A stretch of 64,000 nt of DNA, taken from contig OX457026.1 in assembly GCA_949752745.1 (NCBI GenBank), forward strand, positions 29,326,116 through 29,390,115. The letters are read 5' to 3'. The notes under the pieces were generated by a model. The model worked only from the letters and a program-made list of their open reading frames with translations, was not told the DNA's origin and ran no database searches. The position numbers and the translations under genes were made by a program. Shown here piece by piece: positions 26,061 to 34,266 of the stretch; the stretch's first letter is position 1, and each line of letters begins with the position of its first letter. Source of the DNA: Protula sp. h YS-2021 (lineage: Eukaryota; Annelida; Polychaeta; Sabellida; Serpulidae).

Positions 26061-26510
26061 GTCTTAGTTTACAGTAGTTTGCATAGGTGGTTGTTGGAAT
26101 GGCGCGAGCCCACCATTCAAACATGTGTTTGAATTATTTTTACGTCAAACTATTGTTCAACAAGTTGTTTAGCAATTGTACAACAATTGTTCAACAAGCT
26201 GTTGTTCAACATGTTCAGCATGTTGTTGAACATGTTCAACATGTTGTTGCACAAGTTGAACTTGTTCAACAACATGCTATTTAACAAGTTGTTGTTCAAC
26301 AAGTTGTAGTTCAAGCAAAGAAAAAACAAGACATATGTTGAATTGGTTTATTAATACAATTAAATACACTTAGATACACTTAAATACATACAGCTTAAAT
26401 CTATAACAATATTACAATATTTGTTGATTTACAAAGTCTTTATTATAAAGTTTAGTCAAATAAGTCTATTTTTCTTCATCTGCTTCACTTTGTTCACTGT
26501 CATTACTTAA
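26000..26510 (+). repeat. Left inverted arm of the zinc-finger unit
   Basis: Near-identical in reverse complement to 27300-28090. It holds, from the outside in: a satellite edge, a CATTCAAACATGTG motif, a GTTGAACATGTTC-type palindrome array, the TTGTTTTTTCTTTGC block, and a 3' UTR copy. At 26510-26465, on the minus strand, are the last codons of a second zinc-finger protein copy (SEQSEADEEK and stop). The arm therefore contains the tail of an otherwise deleted divergent gene copy. Confidence 0.88.
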
Positions 26511-26552
26511 TTTATGAAGTTGAACATGTTCAACATGTTGCTTAACAAGTTG

Positions 26553-26560
26553 TATATAAG
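26553..26560 (+). promoter_or_regulatory. TATA box of the intact zinc-finger gene
   Basis: TATATAAG lies 54 bp before the ATG, right after a short GAACATGTTC palindrome array. The block from here to the ATG is repeated almost exactly at 28249-28310 and, inverted, at 30435-30495. Confidence 0.7.
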
Positions 26561-26613
26561 GCTATGTTTAAAGGCTTTTTCATCATTTGAAAAGTGTATG
26601 TTGAACCGAAAGG

Positions 26614-27327
26614 ATGTATAAATGCAACATTTGTTTGAAATCTTACAATTGGCCACAAAGTCTGACAAGGCACTTAAAGGATGCTCACACTTCAGAGGAA
26701 GAAGAATTGGACATAGATATGGAAAACCCTGTAAAACCGCCTATCACTGAAACTTTAGATGAGTCTTCTATGGAAAGTCAAAGCGTCAACATGACTGAAA
26801 AGAATGCACATGCTTGTATAGAATGTGGTGCGTTATACAACAGTCAAGAAGCTTTGTTCAAACATATGGAACATTGTGGTGAAGGTGATGATGACAGCAG
26901 CTCTGAAAGTGAGTCAGAAACAGACTCTGTTTGGTATGATATGGTTGAAGAAGTCTACGATGAATATGATGCCAAATTTCAAGAAAAGGTTTCAGAATAT
27001 GAAGAACAAGGGTTTGAAGATGCGCGTGAAATAGCCAGTGATGACTTTCGACCCATTTATAAGCGTCGACTTAAACAACTGTTTATGAGACTATTCAAAT
27101 ATACCCAACGTCTAGAACAAAATGAACATTATCAAACCATTTTAGAAGACTTTAATTATTTTGTTGATGAAAAACATTACGAGTATTCAAAGGCACTAAA
27201 GGCGGCTATAAGAAGAAACGATGCATTCTTTGAAGAGCTTCTAGATGAGGAGGAGGAAGATGAAAGCAGCGACGAAGAAAGTGATATGGATGACAGTGAA
27301 CAGAGTGAAGTAGATGAAGAAAAATAG
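26614..27327 (+). CDS. Acidic two-zinc-finger protein of unknown function
   Basis: Intact 237-residue frame. The ATG follows a TATA box by 54 bp and the start is conserved in two other copies. Finger 1 uses C4, C7, H20 and H25 (C-x2-C-x12-H-x4-H); finger 2 uses C68, C71, H84 and H87/C88. A Ser/Glu-rich segment (about 92-105) leads to a mostly alpha-helical, charged region (about 108-220) with YEEQGFEDAREIASDDFRPI and YKRRLKQLFMRLFKYTQRL. The C-terminal tail is almost all Asp, Glu and Ser. A polyadenylation signal AATAAA follows near 27349. Fingers plus acidic tail suggest a DNA-binding regulator or chromatin factor, but that is inference. It sits inside long inverted arms and has relatives at 29700-30435 (broken) and 28310 (12 codons), so it is probably carried by a selfish element. 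I do not recognise the family. Confidence 0.85.
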   Translation: MYKCNICLKSYNWPQSLTRHLKDAHTSEEEELDIDMENPVKPPITETLDESSMESQSVNMTEKNAHACIECGALYNSQEALFKHMEHCGEGDDDSSSESESETDSVWYDMVEEVYDEYDAKFQEKVSEYEEQGFEDAREIASDDFRPIYKRRLKQLFMRLFKYTQRLEQNEHYQTILEDFNYFVDEKHYEYSKALKAAIRRNDAFFEELLDEEEEDESSDEESDMDDSEQSEVDEEK

Positions 27328-28165
27328 ACTTATTTGACTAAACTTTATAATAAAGACTTTGTAAATCAACAAATATTGTAATATTGTTATAGATTTAAGC
27401 TGTATGTATTTAAGTGTATTTAAGTGTATTTAATTGTATTAATAAACCAATTCAACATATGTCTTGTTTTTTCTTTGCTTGTACTACAACTTGTTGAACA
27501 ACAACTTGTTAAACAGCATGTTGTTGAACAAGTCGAACATGTTCAACATGTTCAACATATTGAACATGTTCAACTTGTTGAACATGTTGTTGAACATGTT
27601 GAACATGTTCAACATGTTGTACATGTTGAACATGTTCAACAACATGCTGAACATGTTGAACAACAGCTTGTTGAACAATTGAACAATTGTTGTACAATTG
27701 CTAAACAACTTGTATTAATAAACCAATTCAACATATGTCTTGTTTTTTCTTTGCTTGTACTAAACTTGTTGAACAACAACTTGTTAAACAGCATGTTGTT
27801 GAACAAGTTGAACATGTTCAACATGTTCAACATGTTGAACATGTTCAACTTGTGCAACAACATGTTGAACATGTTCAACAACATGCTGAACATGTTGAAC
27901 AACAGCTTGTTGAACAATTGTTGTACAATTGCTAAACAACTTGTTGAACAATAGTTTGACGTAAAAATAATTCAAACACATGTTTGAATGGTGGGCGCGC
28001 GCCATTCCAACAACCACCTATGCAAACTACTGTAAACTAAGACATCAAACTGAATCCAATGGTGAAATTTTCATTCAAATCGGTCAACCATAACGAAAGT
28101 TATTACACTTTTCCACTTTTTACAAAGTTAAAATGGCGGCATGTTACAAAAATGCACACAGCCAG
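27300..28165 (-). repeat. Right inverted arm with palindrome arrays
   Basis: Reverse-complement partner of 26000-26510. Contains two palindrome arrays (27485-27710 and 27765-27950). These are separated by a direct duplication: the segment beginning TTAATAAACCAATTCAACAT at 27439 recurs at 27715. The outer end (27975-28165) carries the mirrored CATGTGTTTGAATG motif and one 163-bp satellite unit. Repetitive His-Val-Gln and Asn-Met-Phe frames over the arrays on both strands are translation artefacts. Confidence 0.88.
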
Positions 28166-28348
28166 CTGCACAAATGTTCAGCATGTTGTTGTTCAACAAG
28201 TTGTTCAACATGTTCAACATATTGTTGTTCAACATGTTCAACAAGTTGTATATAAAGCTATGTTTAAAGACTTTCTCATCATTTGAATAGTGTAGGTTGA
28301 ACCGAAAGGATGTATAAATGCAATATTTGTTCGAAATCTTACAATTAG
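28165..28348 (+). pseudogene. Promoter and 12-codon stub of a third zinc-finger copy
   Basis: A short palindrome array, TATATAAAG at 28249-28257 and the same leader as at 26553-26613 lead to ATG 28310. The frame starts MYKCNICSKSYN like the intact copy, then hits TAG at 28346-28348. The copy loses similarity shortly after, where upstream sequence of the PC4-like gene begins. Confidence 0.8.
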
Positions 28349-28434
28349 CCGCAAAGTTGCGTATGGTAAAGTTATTTCTAAACATATTAGGATATAGTGT
28401 GTCCAACCTGGAGTGTGACAGCTCCCTATAGAGC

Positions 28435-28441
28435 ATAAAAG
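28435..28441 (+). promoter_or_regulatory. TATA-like box of the PC4-like gene
   Basis: ATAAAAG lies about 60 bp before the ATG at 28496 and differs from the promoter shared by the zinc-finger copies. Confidence 0.5.
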
Positions 28442-28495
28442 GCACGTACCCTCAGACATAACGCACATTCTGTGTCAAGATACTGAAGAGTGAAC

Positions 28496-29038
28496 ATGTC
28501 TGCAGTGAGTGAACAACAACTACCATCTATGGCAATGCCTGCAGAAAATTTTATAGCAAAGCCTGGGACAATACCTACAGCAAAGTCTAAGGCAATGCCC
28601 ATGGTAAAGTCTAAGGCGAAGTCACGTCCGCAGCGTCAAAAGCGACCACATCTTAGAACGATGAGAAAAGATGAGTTACCAGCTATAACGCCGACGTGTA
28701 AAATGCGAAAAAATACGACAGAGCCTAATATGAAGCGAGAACCGGAGCGTAAAGCTGATACCAGTATGAAGAAGATGCGTGTAGACGATTCACCGGTTAT
28801 GATACCCATTAATGGAGAAACATATATTAAATTGGTGAAATATCAACAGAAAGTGATGGTTAACATTCGTAAATATATTACGAATCATGCATCTGGGAGG
28901 CTATATCCTACCAAGAAGGGAATTTTGTTGTCATTGAAAGACTGGCACATGTTGAAGAAGCAAATGACGTCAGTTGATCTCATGCTTCAGAAAATGGATC
29001 TGTATAAATGCAGTGACTGTCAGAAGATGGTTGAGTAG
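28496..29038 (+). CDS. PC4/SUB1-like coactivator domain protein
   Basis: A 180-residue protein. The ATG at 28496 was chosen because a TATA-like box lies about 60 bp upstream and no earlier ATG is in frame. Residues 1-100 are basic, low-complexity and Pro/Lys/Arg-rich, probably disordered. Residues about 108-168 match the PC4 single-stranded-DNA-binding fold: ETYIKLVKYQQKVMVNIRKY, then GRLYPTKKGILLSLKDWHML and KKQM, equal in layout to the KVLIDIREY...G...PG.KGI.L....W..LK pattern of PC4. The C-terminus adds a CSDC pair. Polyadenylation signals lie at 29192 and 29356. PC4 proteins bind ssDNA and modulate RNA polymerase II transcription. Here the gene lies between copies of a repeated zinc-finger gene, so it may be part of the same mobile unit. 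No intron is seen, which would fit a retro- or element-borne gene. Confidence 0.8.
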   Translation: MSAVSEQQLPSMAMPAENFIAKPGTIPTAKSKAMPMVKSKAKSRPQRQKRPHLRTMRKDELPAITPTCKMRKNTTEPNMKREPERKADTSMKKMRVDDSPVMIPINGETYIKLVKYQQKVMVNIRKYITNHASGRLYPTKKGILLSLKDWHMLKKQMTSVDLMLQKMDLYKCSDCQKMVE

Positions 29039-29400
29039 ACAGCGAGATGACTGTATACAGTTTTAACAGCATGACGAGTTTAGTGGATGCTATGATTTCA
29101 TCACAGTGCAGAAGACTGGACCGACGGTTTTGAAGCTTGACAAGAACTTAGCTTTGACTGATATGGACATGTACATTTGATATGTAGTTCAAATAAAACT
29201 GTCTTCATATGTAGACTATGAAATTAACATTATCTATGTTCATGTGAAGTCAGTTGTTATTAAATTTTAAGCTAAGTTCTTCTGCACATGTATTAACATA
29301 ATATGTATTTGAAATAGTTTTGTTTTTATCATAATTGTACATATTTGTAATGTTCAATAAAAACACATATGATGCTTTTCAACTTTTTATTTTTCTCATA

Positions 29401-29514
29401 CAATACTTGGATATAATACATAATAAAACAATACTTGGATAAAAAACATAATAAAACAATACTTGAATATAATACATAATAATACAATTCTTGAATATAA
29501 TACATAATAATACA
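29401..29514. repeat. 28-bp AT-rich tandem repeat, four copies
   Basis: CAATACTTGGATATAATACA-type units recur every 28 bp just downstream of the PC4-like gene. Confidence 0.85.
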
Positions 29515-29699
29515 AAATTAACTATAATACCCAATATATGATATATGGTTTACGGGTCAATTAAAACCGTGTCAGGAACCTTACGACTATATATGTTGCA
29601 AAGCAAGACATATATTACACAACGTTTAAGTTAATAAAATATTACAACATTTATAAAGTTTATTATATAACTTTATTATAAAGTTTAGTCAAAATAAGT

Positions 29700-30435
29700 C
29701 TATTTTTCTGCATCTGTTTCACTCTGTTCACTGTCCATGCCACTTTTGTTGTCACTGCTACCATCCTCCTCCTCCTCCATATCTATTAGCTCTTCAAAGA
29801 ATGCATTGTTTTTCCTTATAGCCGCCTTTAATGCCTTTGAATACTTATAATGTTTTTCATCAACAAAGTAATTAAAGTCCTTTAAAATCTTTTGATAATG
29901 TTGGCTTTGTTGTAGACGCTGGGTATAGTTGAACAGTCTCATAAACAGTTGTTTTAGTTCATGTTTATAAATGGGTCGAAGGTCATAACTTGCTATTTCA
30001 GGCGCGTCTTCAAGTCCTTGTTCTTCATATTCTGAACCCTTTTCTTGAAATATGCTATCATAGTCATCGTAGACGTCTTGAACCATATCAGACTAAACAG
30101 AGTCTATTTCTGACTCACTTTCAGAGTCTGTTTCTGACTCACTTTCAGAACTCCTGTCATCAGCATCCTCGCCACACTGTTCCATATGTTTGAGCATAGC
30201 TTCTTCGCTGTTGTATAATGCACCTACATTCTGTACAAGCATGTGCATTCTTTTCAGCTATGTTGACGCTTTGACTTTCCATAGAAGACTCATCTAAAGT
30301 TTCCGTGAAAGGTAGTTTTACAGGGTTTTCAATATCCGATTCTTCATCCACTTCTGAAGTGTGAGCAACCTTTATGTGTCTTTTAAGACTTTGTGGCCAA
30401 TTGTAAGATTTCGAACAAATGTTGCATTTATACAT
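29700..30435 (-). pseudogene. Broken inverted copy of the zinc-finger gene
   Basis: Starts at ATG 30435 with MYKCNICSKSYNWPQSLKRH and follows the intact 26614-27327 protein closely. One extra base near 30227 shifts the frame inside finger 2, and a TGG to TAG change near 30093 (Trp in the intact copy) adds a stop. The remaining C-terminal two thirds stay open (30086-29700) with YEEQGLEDAPEIASYDLRPI and the helical region, ending SEQSETDAEK. The promoter (TATATAAAG near 30490) and leader are intact. The acidic tail is shorter than in the intact copy. Confidence 0.9.
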
Positions 30436-30484
30436 CCTTTCGGTTCAACCTACACTATTCAAATGATGAGAAAGTCTTTAAACA

Positions 30485-30710
30485 TAGCTTTATATACAAC
30501 TTGTTGAACATGTTGAACAACATGTTGAACAACAACATGTTGAACAACTTGTTGAACAACAACATGTTGAACATGTTGAACACGTTGAACAACTTGTTGA
30601 ACAACAACATGTTGAACATGTTGATCATGTTGAACTTGTTGAACATGTTGAACATGTTGAACAACTTGTTGAACATGTTGAACAATTTGTTGAACAATAC
30701 CACGACGTAA
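30485..30710 (-). repeat. Palindrome array upstream of the inverted zinc-finger copy
   Basis: Many TTGTTGAACATG and TTGAACAACATG units, the same family as the arrays at 26150-26320, 27485-27950 and 28165-28245. It directly precedes the minus-strand TATA box. Confidence 0.9.
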
Positions 30711-30720
30711 TATCTTCCAA

Positions 30721-30870
30721 AAATTATTCGAACACGTGGTTTGAATGGGCTTGCCACTCGAACACGTCTTTTAAATGGGCTTGCCATTCGAACACGTCTT
30801 TTAAATGGGCTGGCCATTCGAACACGTCTTTTAGATGGGCTTGCCATTCGAACACGTCTTTTGAATGGGC
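30721..30870. repeat. 30-bp minisatellite, five exact-length units
   Basis: Units start at 30721, 30751, 30781, 30811 and 30841, each like GCCATTCGAACACGTCTTTT followed by AAATGGGC. The unit resembles the CATTCAAACATGTGTTTGAA end motif of the nearby arms, so it may derive from an element end. Confidence 0.92.
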
Positions 30871-30957
30871 GCAGGTTTCTTACATAACTATCCACATTTT
30901 CACTTCCCATTTTCCAACAATCAACCAATCAACCAAGTGGTAGAATCTTCTGAAACG

Positions 30958-31335
30958 TGTAAAAAACTAAATTTGTTAAAGTTGGTTTAGAACCCTGATT
31001 TTTACCTTACTACACCATGGTAAAATGTTCAAACTTATTTTATACATCATATGTTGTCAAAAAACAAAATTTGTTCAAGTTGGTCTAGAACCCTTATTTT
31101 TACCCTACTACACCATGGTAAAATGTTCAAACTTATTTTATACATCATATTTTGTCAAAAAACAAAATTTGTTAAAGTTGGTCTAGAACCACCATTTTGC
31201 CACTACTATGACTTTAGAATATTCAAATAAGTAACATGCTAAAATGTTCAAACTTATGTTATATATTATATGTTATCAAAAAAACTACATTTGTTAAATG
31301 TGCTTTAGAGGTGTCATTTTCAAACTACTATAACA
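30958..31335. repeat. 98-bp tandem repeat, about 3.7 copies
   Basis: TTGGTTTAGAACCC-type blocks recur at 30982, 31080 and 31178. A further, more diverged unit follows. Confidence 0.88.
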
Positions 31336-31356
31336 TAAAACATAGAGTTGGGGAAA

Positions 31357-31670
31357 ATCCCATTCCTTCTCAAATTTATTGATCGTTCCAAGGCTCTGAA
31401 TTAGTGCACTCTGAAATTTATTGATCGTTCCCACGGTCTAGGCCTTTGATGTTTTCAAATTTATCGATCGTTCCCACGGTCTGAATTAGTGCACTCTGAA
31501 ATTTATTGATCGTTCCCACGGTCTAGACCTTTGATGTTTTCAAATTTATCGATCGTTCCCACGGTCTGAACGAGTGCACTCTGAAATTTTATCGATCGGT
31601 TTGCTCCACGCTCTGAACGAGTGCACTCTAAAATTTATCAATCGGTTTTCCCCACACTCTGTACACATGT
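31357..31670. repeat. 42-bp tandem repeat, first block
   Basis: GATCGTTCCCACGG recurs about every 42-43 bp, alternating two unit types (ATTAGTGCACTCTG and CTTTGATGTTTTC). The block starts with AAAATCCCATTCCTTCTC, which also starts the second block at 32569. Confidence 0.9.
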
Positions 31671-31680
31671 ACTTATGCTA

Positions 31681-31700
31681 TGTGTGTGTGTGTGTGTGTG
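31681..31700. repeat. (TG)n microsatellite
   Basis: Ten TG units. Confidence 0.9.
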
Positions 31701-31864
31701 GTTACTGTAATGGGAAACCATTGAAATATGACTAATTAAATATTATCATAATAATAATAATTTAAAAAAAGTCACAGAGTCACAGAGTCACATGATGTCA
31801 CAGTCACATGTTGTCACATAATGTCACAGAGTCATAAAAGTGAACAAAAACCAGAAAAAAGTTT

Positions 31865-31936
31865 GCCCCGATGTGGGATCGATCCCACAACTCTCAGGTT
31901 GCTAGCCGTCTACTCTTCCAAGTGAGCTATCACGGC
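31865..31936 (-). repeat. tRNA-like sequence with Pol III terminator
   Basis: A 72-nt minus-strand sequence beginning GCCGTGATAGCTCACTTGG and ending in a B-box-like GGGATCGATCCCAC and TCGGGGC. Acceptor ends pair at six of seven positions, the D arm pairs, and the T stem pairs with an eight-base loop. The anticodon stem pairs at only two positions (loop CTAGCAA, which would read AGC). A T6 run follows seven bases... further on the minus strand, as a Pol III terminator would. It is best read as a tRNA pseudogene or SINE head rather than a working tRNA. Confidence 0.55.
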
Positions 31937-32039
31937 TTGTCTGTTGAACGATCTGATAATGACATACATACGTTAGACTAATTATGTTCACATAGCAATT
32001 ACATAGTCATATAGCTATATGATGTTACTTAGTCACATC

Positions 32040-32135
32040 GTGGGGGGGGGGGTCTCCTTAGATTGAGGACCCGGGGGGTCTCCTTAGATTGAGGACCGGG
32101 GGGGGCTTCTAAGATTGAGGACTTGGGGGGAGATC
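32040..32135. repeat. G-rich tandem repeat, three copies
   Basis: Units of a G run followed by TCTCCTTAGATTGAGGAC. Confidence 0.88.
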
Positions 32136-32192
32136 ATGGGTCTGCTTACGGGTCCTCTGCTCTACCAACTGAGCCATTCAGGCCAGAAGGTT
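32136..32192 (-). repeat. Partial tRNA-like (SINE) head
   Basis: On the minus strand GGCCTGAATGGCTCAGTTGG leads into TAGAGCAGAGG, a canonical tRNA A box and D arm, then CCCGTAAGC. No B box follows, because the G-rich tandem repeat begins where it should be. Confidence 0.6.
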
Positions 32193-32289
32193 AATGAGCA
32201 GGAAAATATACCTCATATGCGGTTGCAATCACATCACACATGATTGACAGGTCATGTGACCAATGATGATTGACAGGTCACGTGACTAA

Positions 32290-32785
32290 TGACGTCATGA
32301 TGATTGACAGGCGACTTAGGGTTATGCTGTTTAGGACTGTCTTAATATGCCATAACATCATGATGACGTCATGATAACGTCATGATGACGTCATTATAAC
32401 GTCATGATGATGACGTCATTATAACGTCATGATGATGACGTCATTATAACGTCATGATGACGTCACTGACACGGGCGCGCGCACTTTCGATTACCTGTTT
32501 CAGAACACCCATGCGGATTCGAAAACAATGACGTCACTGTTTTCGGAGTCCCACTTTTATCCTAATAAAATCCCATTCCTTCTCAAATTTATTGATCGTT
32601 CCCACGCTCTGAACGAGTGCACTCTAAAATTTATCGATCGGTTTTTCCCCACACTCTGTACGACTGCACTCTGAAATTTATCGATCGGGTGTTCCCCACA
32701 GTGACGTCATTATGACGTCACTGTTTTAAAAGCCCCATGGGGCTATCAAAACACCTCCTGACGTCATTATGACGTCACTTCCTGT
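32290..32785. repeat. Dense TGACGTCA (CRE-type) array
   Basis: The octamer TGACGTCA recurs repeatedly between 32345 and 32470, alternating with TAACGTCA, and again at 32290, 32528, 32702-32722 and 32759-32778. It resembles the cAMP-response element, the palindrome bound by CREB/ATF factors. Confidence 0.85.
32569..32695. repeat. 42-bp tandem repeat, second block
   Basis: Direct repeat of the start of the block at 31357 followed by two to three units with GAACGAGTGCACTCT and TTTATCGATCGG. Confidence 0.88.
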
Positions 32786-33071
32786 TTTGATAGCCCCACT
32801 TTTACCCTACTGTCGACAGGCCCACGCCCTGGTGTGGACATTCCCTTCTTATCTCAAATGAACCGACGGTGGTTCTCTTTTTTTAAAAGTAAGGCTCCGG
32901 ATGGGCAGGGAATTTTGAAATAAAGACGGAGAACGCGAACTAAATGTTTACTCGTGAACGAGCTGAAAATAAACGACATTTTTACGTAGGAAAAGCTATT
33001 TTTCCGTTATCTGCACCTTTAGTTAGAATTTTAAAAAGAAATGTCAACATCTCCTAATCCCTTGTCTTTTT

Positions 33072-33305
33072 TTAGAAGAAAGAAGACCCCACTGAAACAG
33101 CGCTCTTTTCTAGGAAAATGAGGGCTGACTCAGTTATCGATGGGATGTGAACCTGTTCTGCTGGAGCAAAGGTGGAAAGTGGTGGAGTGCGGATTGGCGC
33201 CGCCTGACCCACTGGATCTCTCCAGTATTGCTGCACTTTTGGGGGAGCAAAGGGCGTAGAAAAACAGACAGGTGGAAAGAGAGATATCAGGAGTATGACG
33301 ATCAA
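33072..33305 (-). pseudogene. DIRS gag fragment, antisense
   Basis: The minus-strand frame contains YWRDPVGQAAPIRTPPLSTF, matching WRDPAAAGRRPIRTPSPPDL in the gag of the DIRS element at about 36340. DNA similarity is also visible (GGAGAGATCCAG and ATCCGNACTCC). It is a short relic of a related element just outside the full-length one. Flanking 32900-33060 has terminus-like motifs (GAGAACGCGAA, TTTACTCGT) but is too diverged to call. Confidence 0.6.
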
Positions 33306-33579
33306 ACTCTGGGTACAACTTTAAACAGGAATTTTGAATGGAGCTAAGTAGTGAGAGTTCGCCCTCATATTTGTGTTATTTCCCTACTTTGGGCGAGGAT
33401 GGGGTATAAATTTTATCCTGTTCTTGTGCACTGTGAACATAAGGGAAATGGCACGACACCGGCTGCCTTTCACCTTGCTTCTTAGGCCCCAGAGCCTTGT
33501 ACAGTCGTTTAGAATATTAATTTCGTATTTACAATGTATTTGTTAAGTGCAGCTTCGTCCCCTCTGGACGGAAAAAGGT

Positions 33580-34067
33580 GGTGAGTATGCGCACACAAGA
33601 TCCGAGACTGGCGATGCAGTTATACACACCGATTACACCCGCTTCATTACAGGCGACGCCCCTCGATTTGGCCATCCGCTTTATTTATGTGGTTTTCAAG
33701 CCCTAAATCGAACGCCAGCTATAAATTATTTGTATGAACAAAATTCTAATGGTTTTTTTTTAATTAAAACGAATTTTACTTGTACAAATGATGAAGCTGT
33801 TTGGATGGGTGGACTTTTACAACAACCCTTCGTCTCCCCTACATCTTGCCTTAGGTTGCCACAATTCTAAGTGAAATTAACGGATTTCCCTTTCGGAGAT
33901 ATCCGTAAGGAGGGACCACCGATGTGCCTTGAAATTTCTTCGAGAACTGGGGCTCTACAACCCGTCGCTCAGAAACTTCCAATTCTATGATATCTCGGGC
34001 GAGGAAAGATATGGATGATCCCTTTTAACCGCCCAGGTAAAGAGCTACAGCATTTGTACAAAAATCC
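33580..34067 (+). repeat. Interspersed repeat, left part, split by the DIRS insertion
   Basis: Closely similar to 56510-56960, including TTCATTACAGGCGACGC, CGCCAGCTATAAATTATT and TCTCGGGCGAG. It breaks off at the DIRS left end, and the similarity resumes at the DIRS right end (41663). The 107-residue frame 33547-33870 lies in this repeat and is not supported as coding. Confidence 0.85.
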
Positions 34068-34266
34068 GTTTTTACTTCGCAAAAGCTTTGAATTCGCTTA
34101 TCTCCACTTTTAATGGGTTCCCTTCCAGTAATATTTACCACGCAATATAAAAAAAGAACTTTTTGAGGTACTGTTCAAGATACTCTAACCCTTCCATCCA
34201 TCCTATGGCCAATCAGAATGCCCGAGACGTCGTCTGCTAGTCTCGTATAAACGACATTCCCTTTTT
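34068..34266. repeat. DIRS left inverted terminal repeat
   Basis: 34101-34266 equals the reverse complement of 41442-41607. The outer 33 bp (34068-34100) are copied, inverted, into the internal complementary region. Confidence 0.92.

Noticed and set aside
27424..28017. Long frames of His-Val-Gln-Glu or Asn-Met-Phe-Leu repeats on both strands
   Set aside because: They translate the palindromic DNA arrays in several frames at once; no codon bias or conserved domain.
30455..30928. 157-residue minus frame with repeated PFKRRVRMAS
   Set aside because: It is the translation of the exact 30-bp minisatellite plus the palindrome array, not a gene.
31357..31670. CRISPR-like spacing of repeats
   Set aside because: Units are contiguous tandem repeats without unique spacers, in an animal genome.
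31865..31936. Functional tRNA-Ala (AGC)
   Set aside because: Anticodon stem pairs at only two positions and the T loop has an extra base; kept only as a tRNA-like repeat.
33547..33870. 107-residue frame in the DIRS-target repeat
   Set aside because: The homologous repeat at 56510 does not keep the frame, so it is not under coding constraint.
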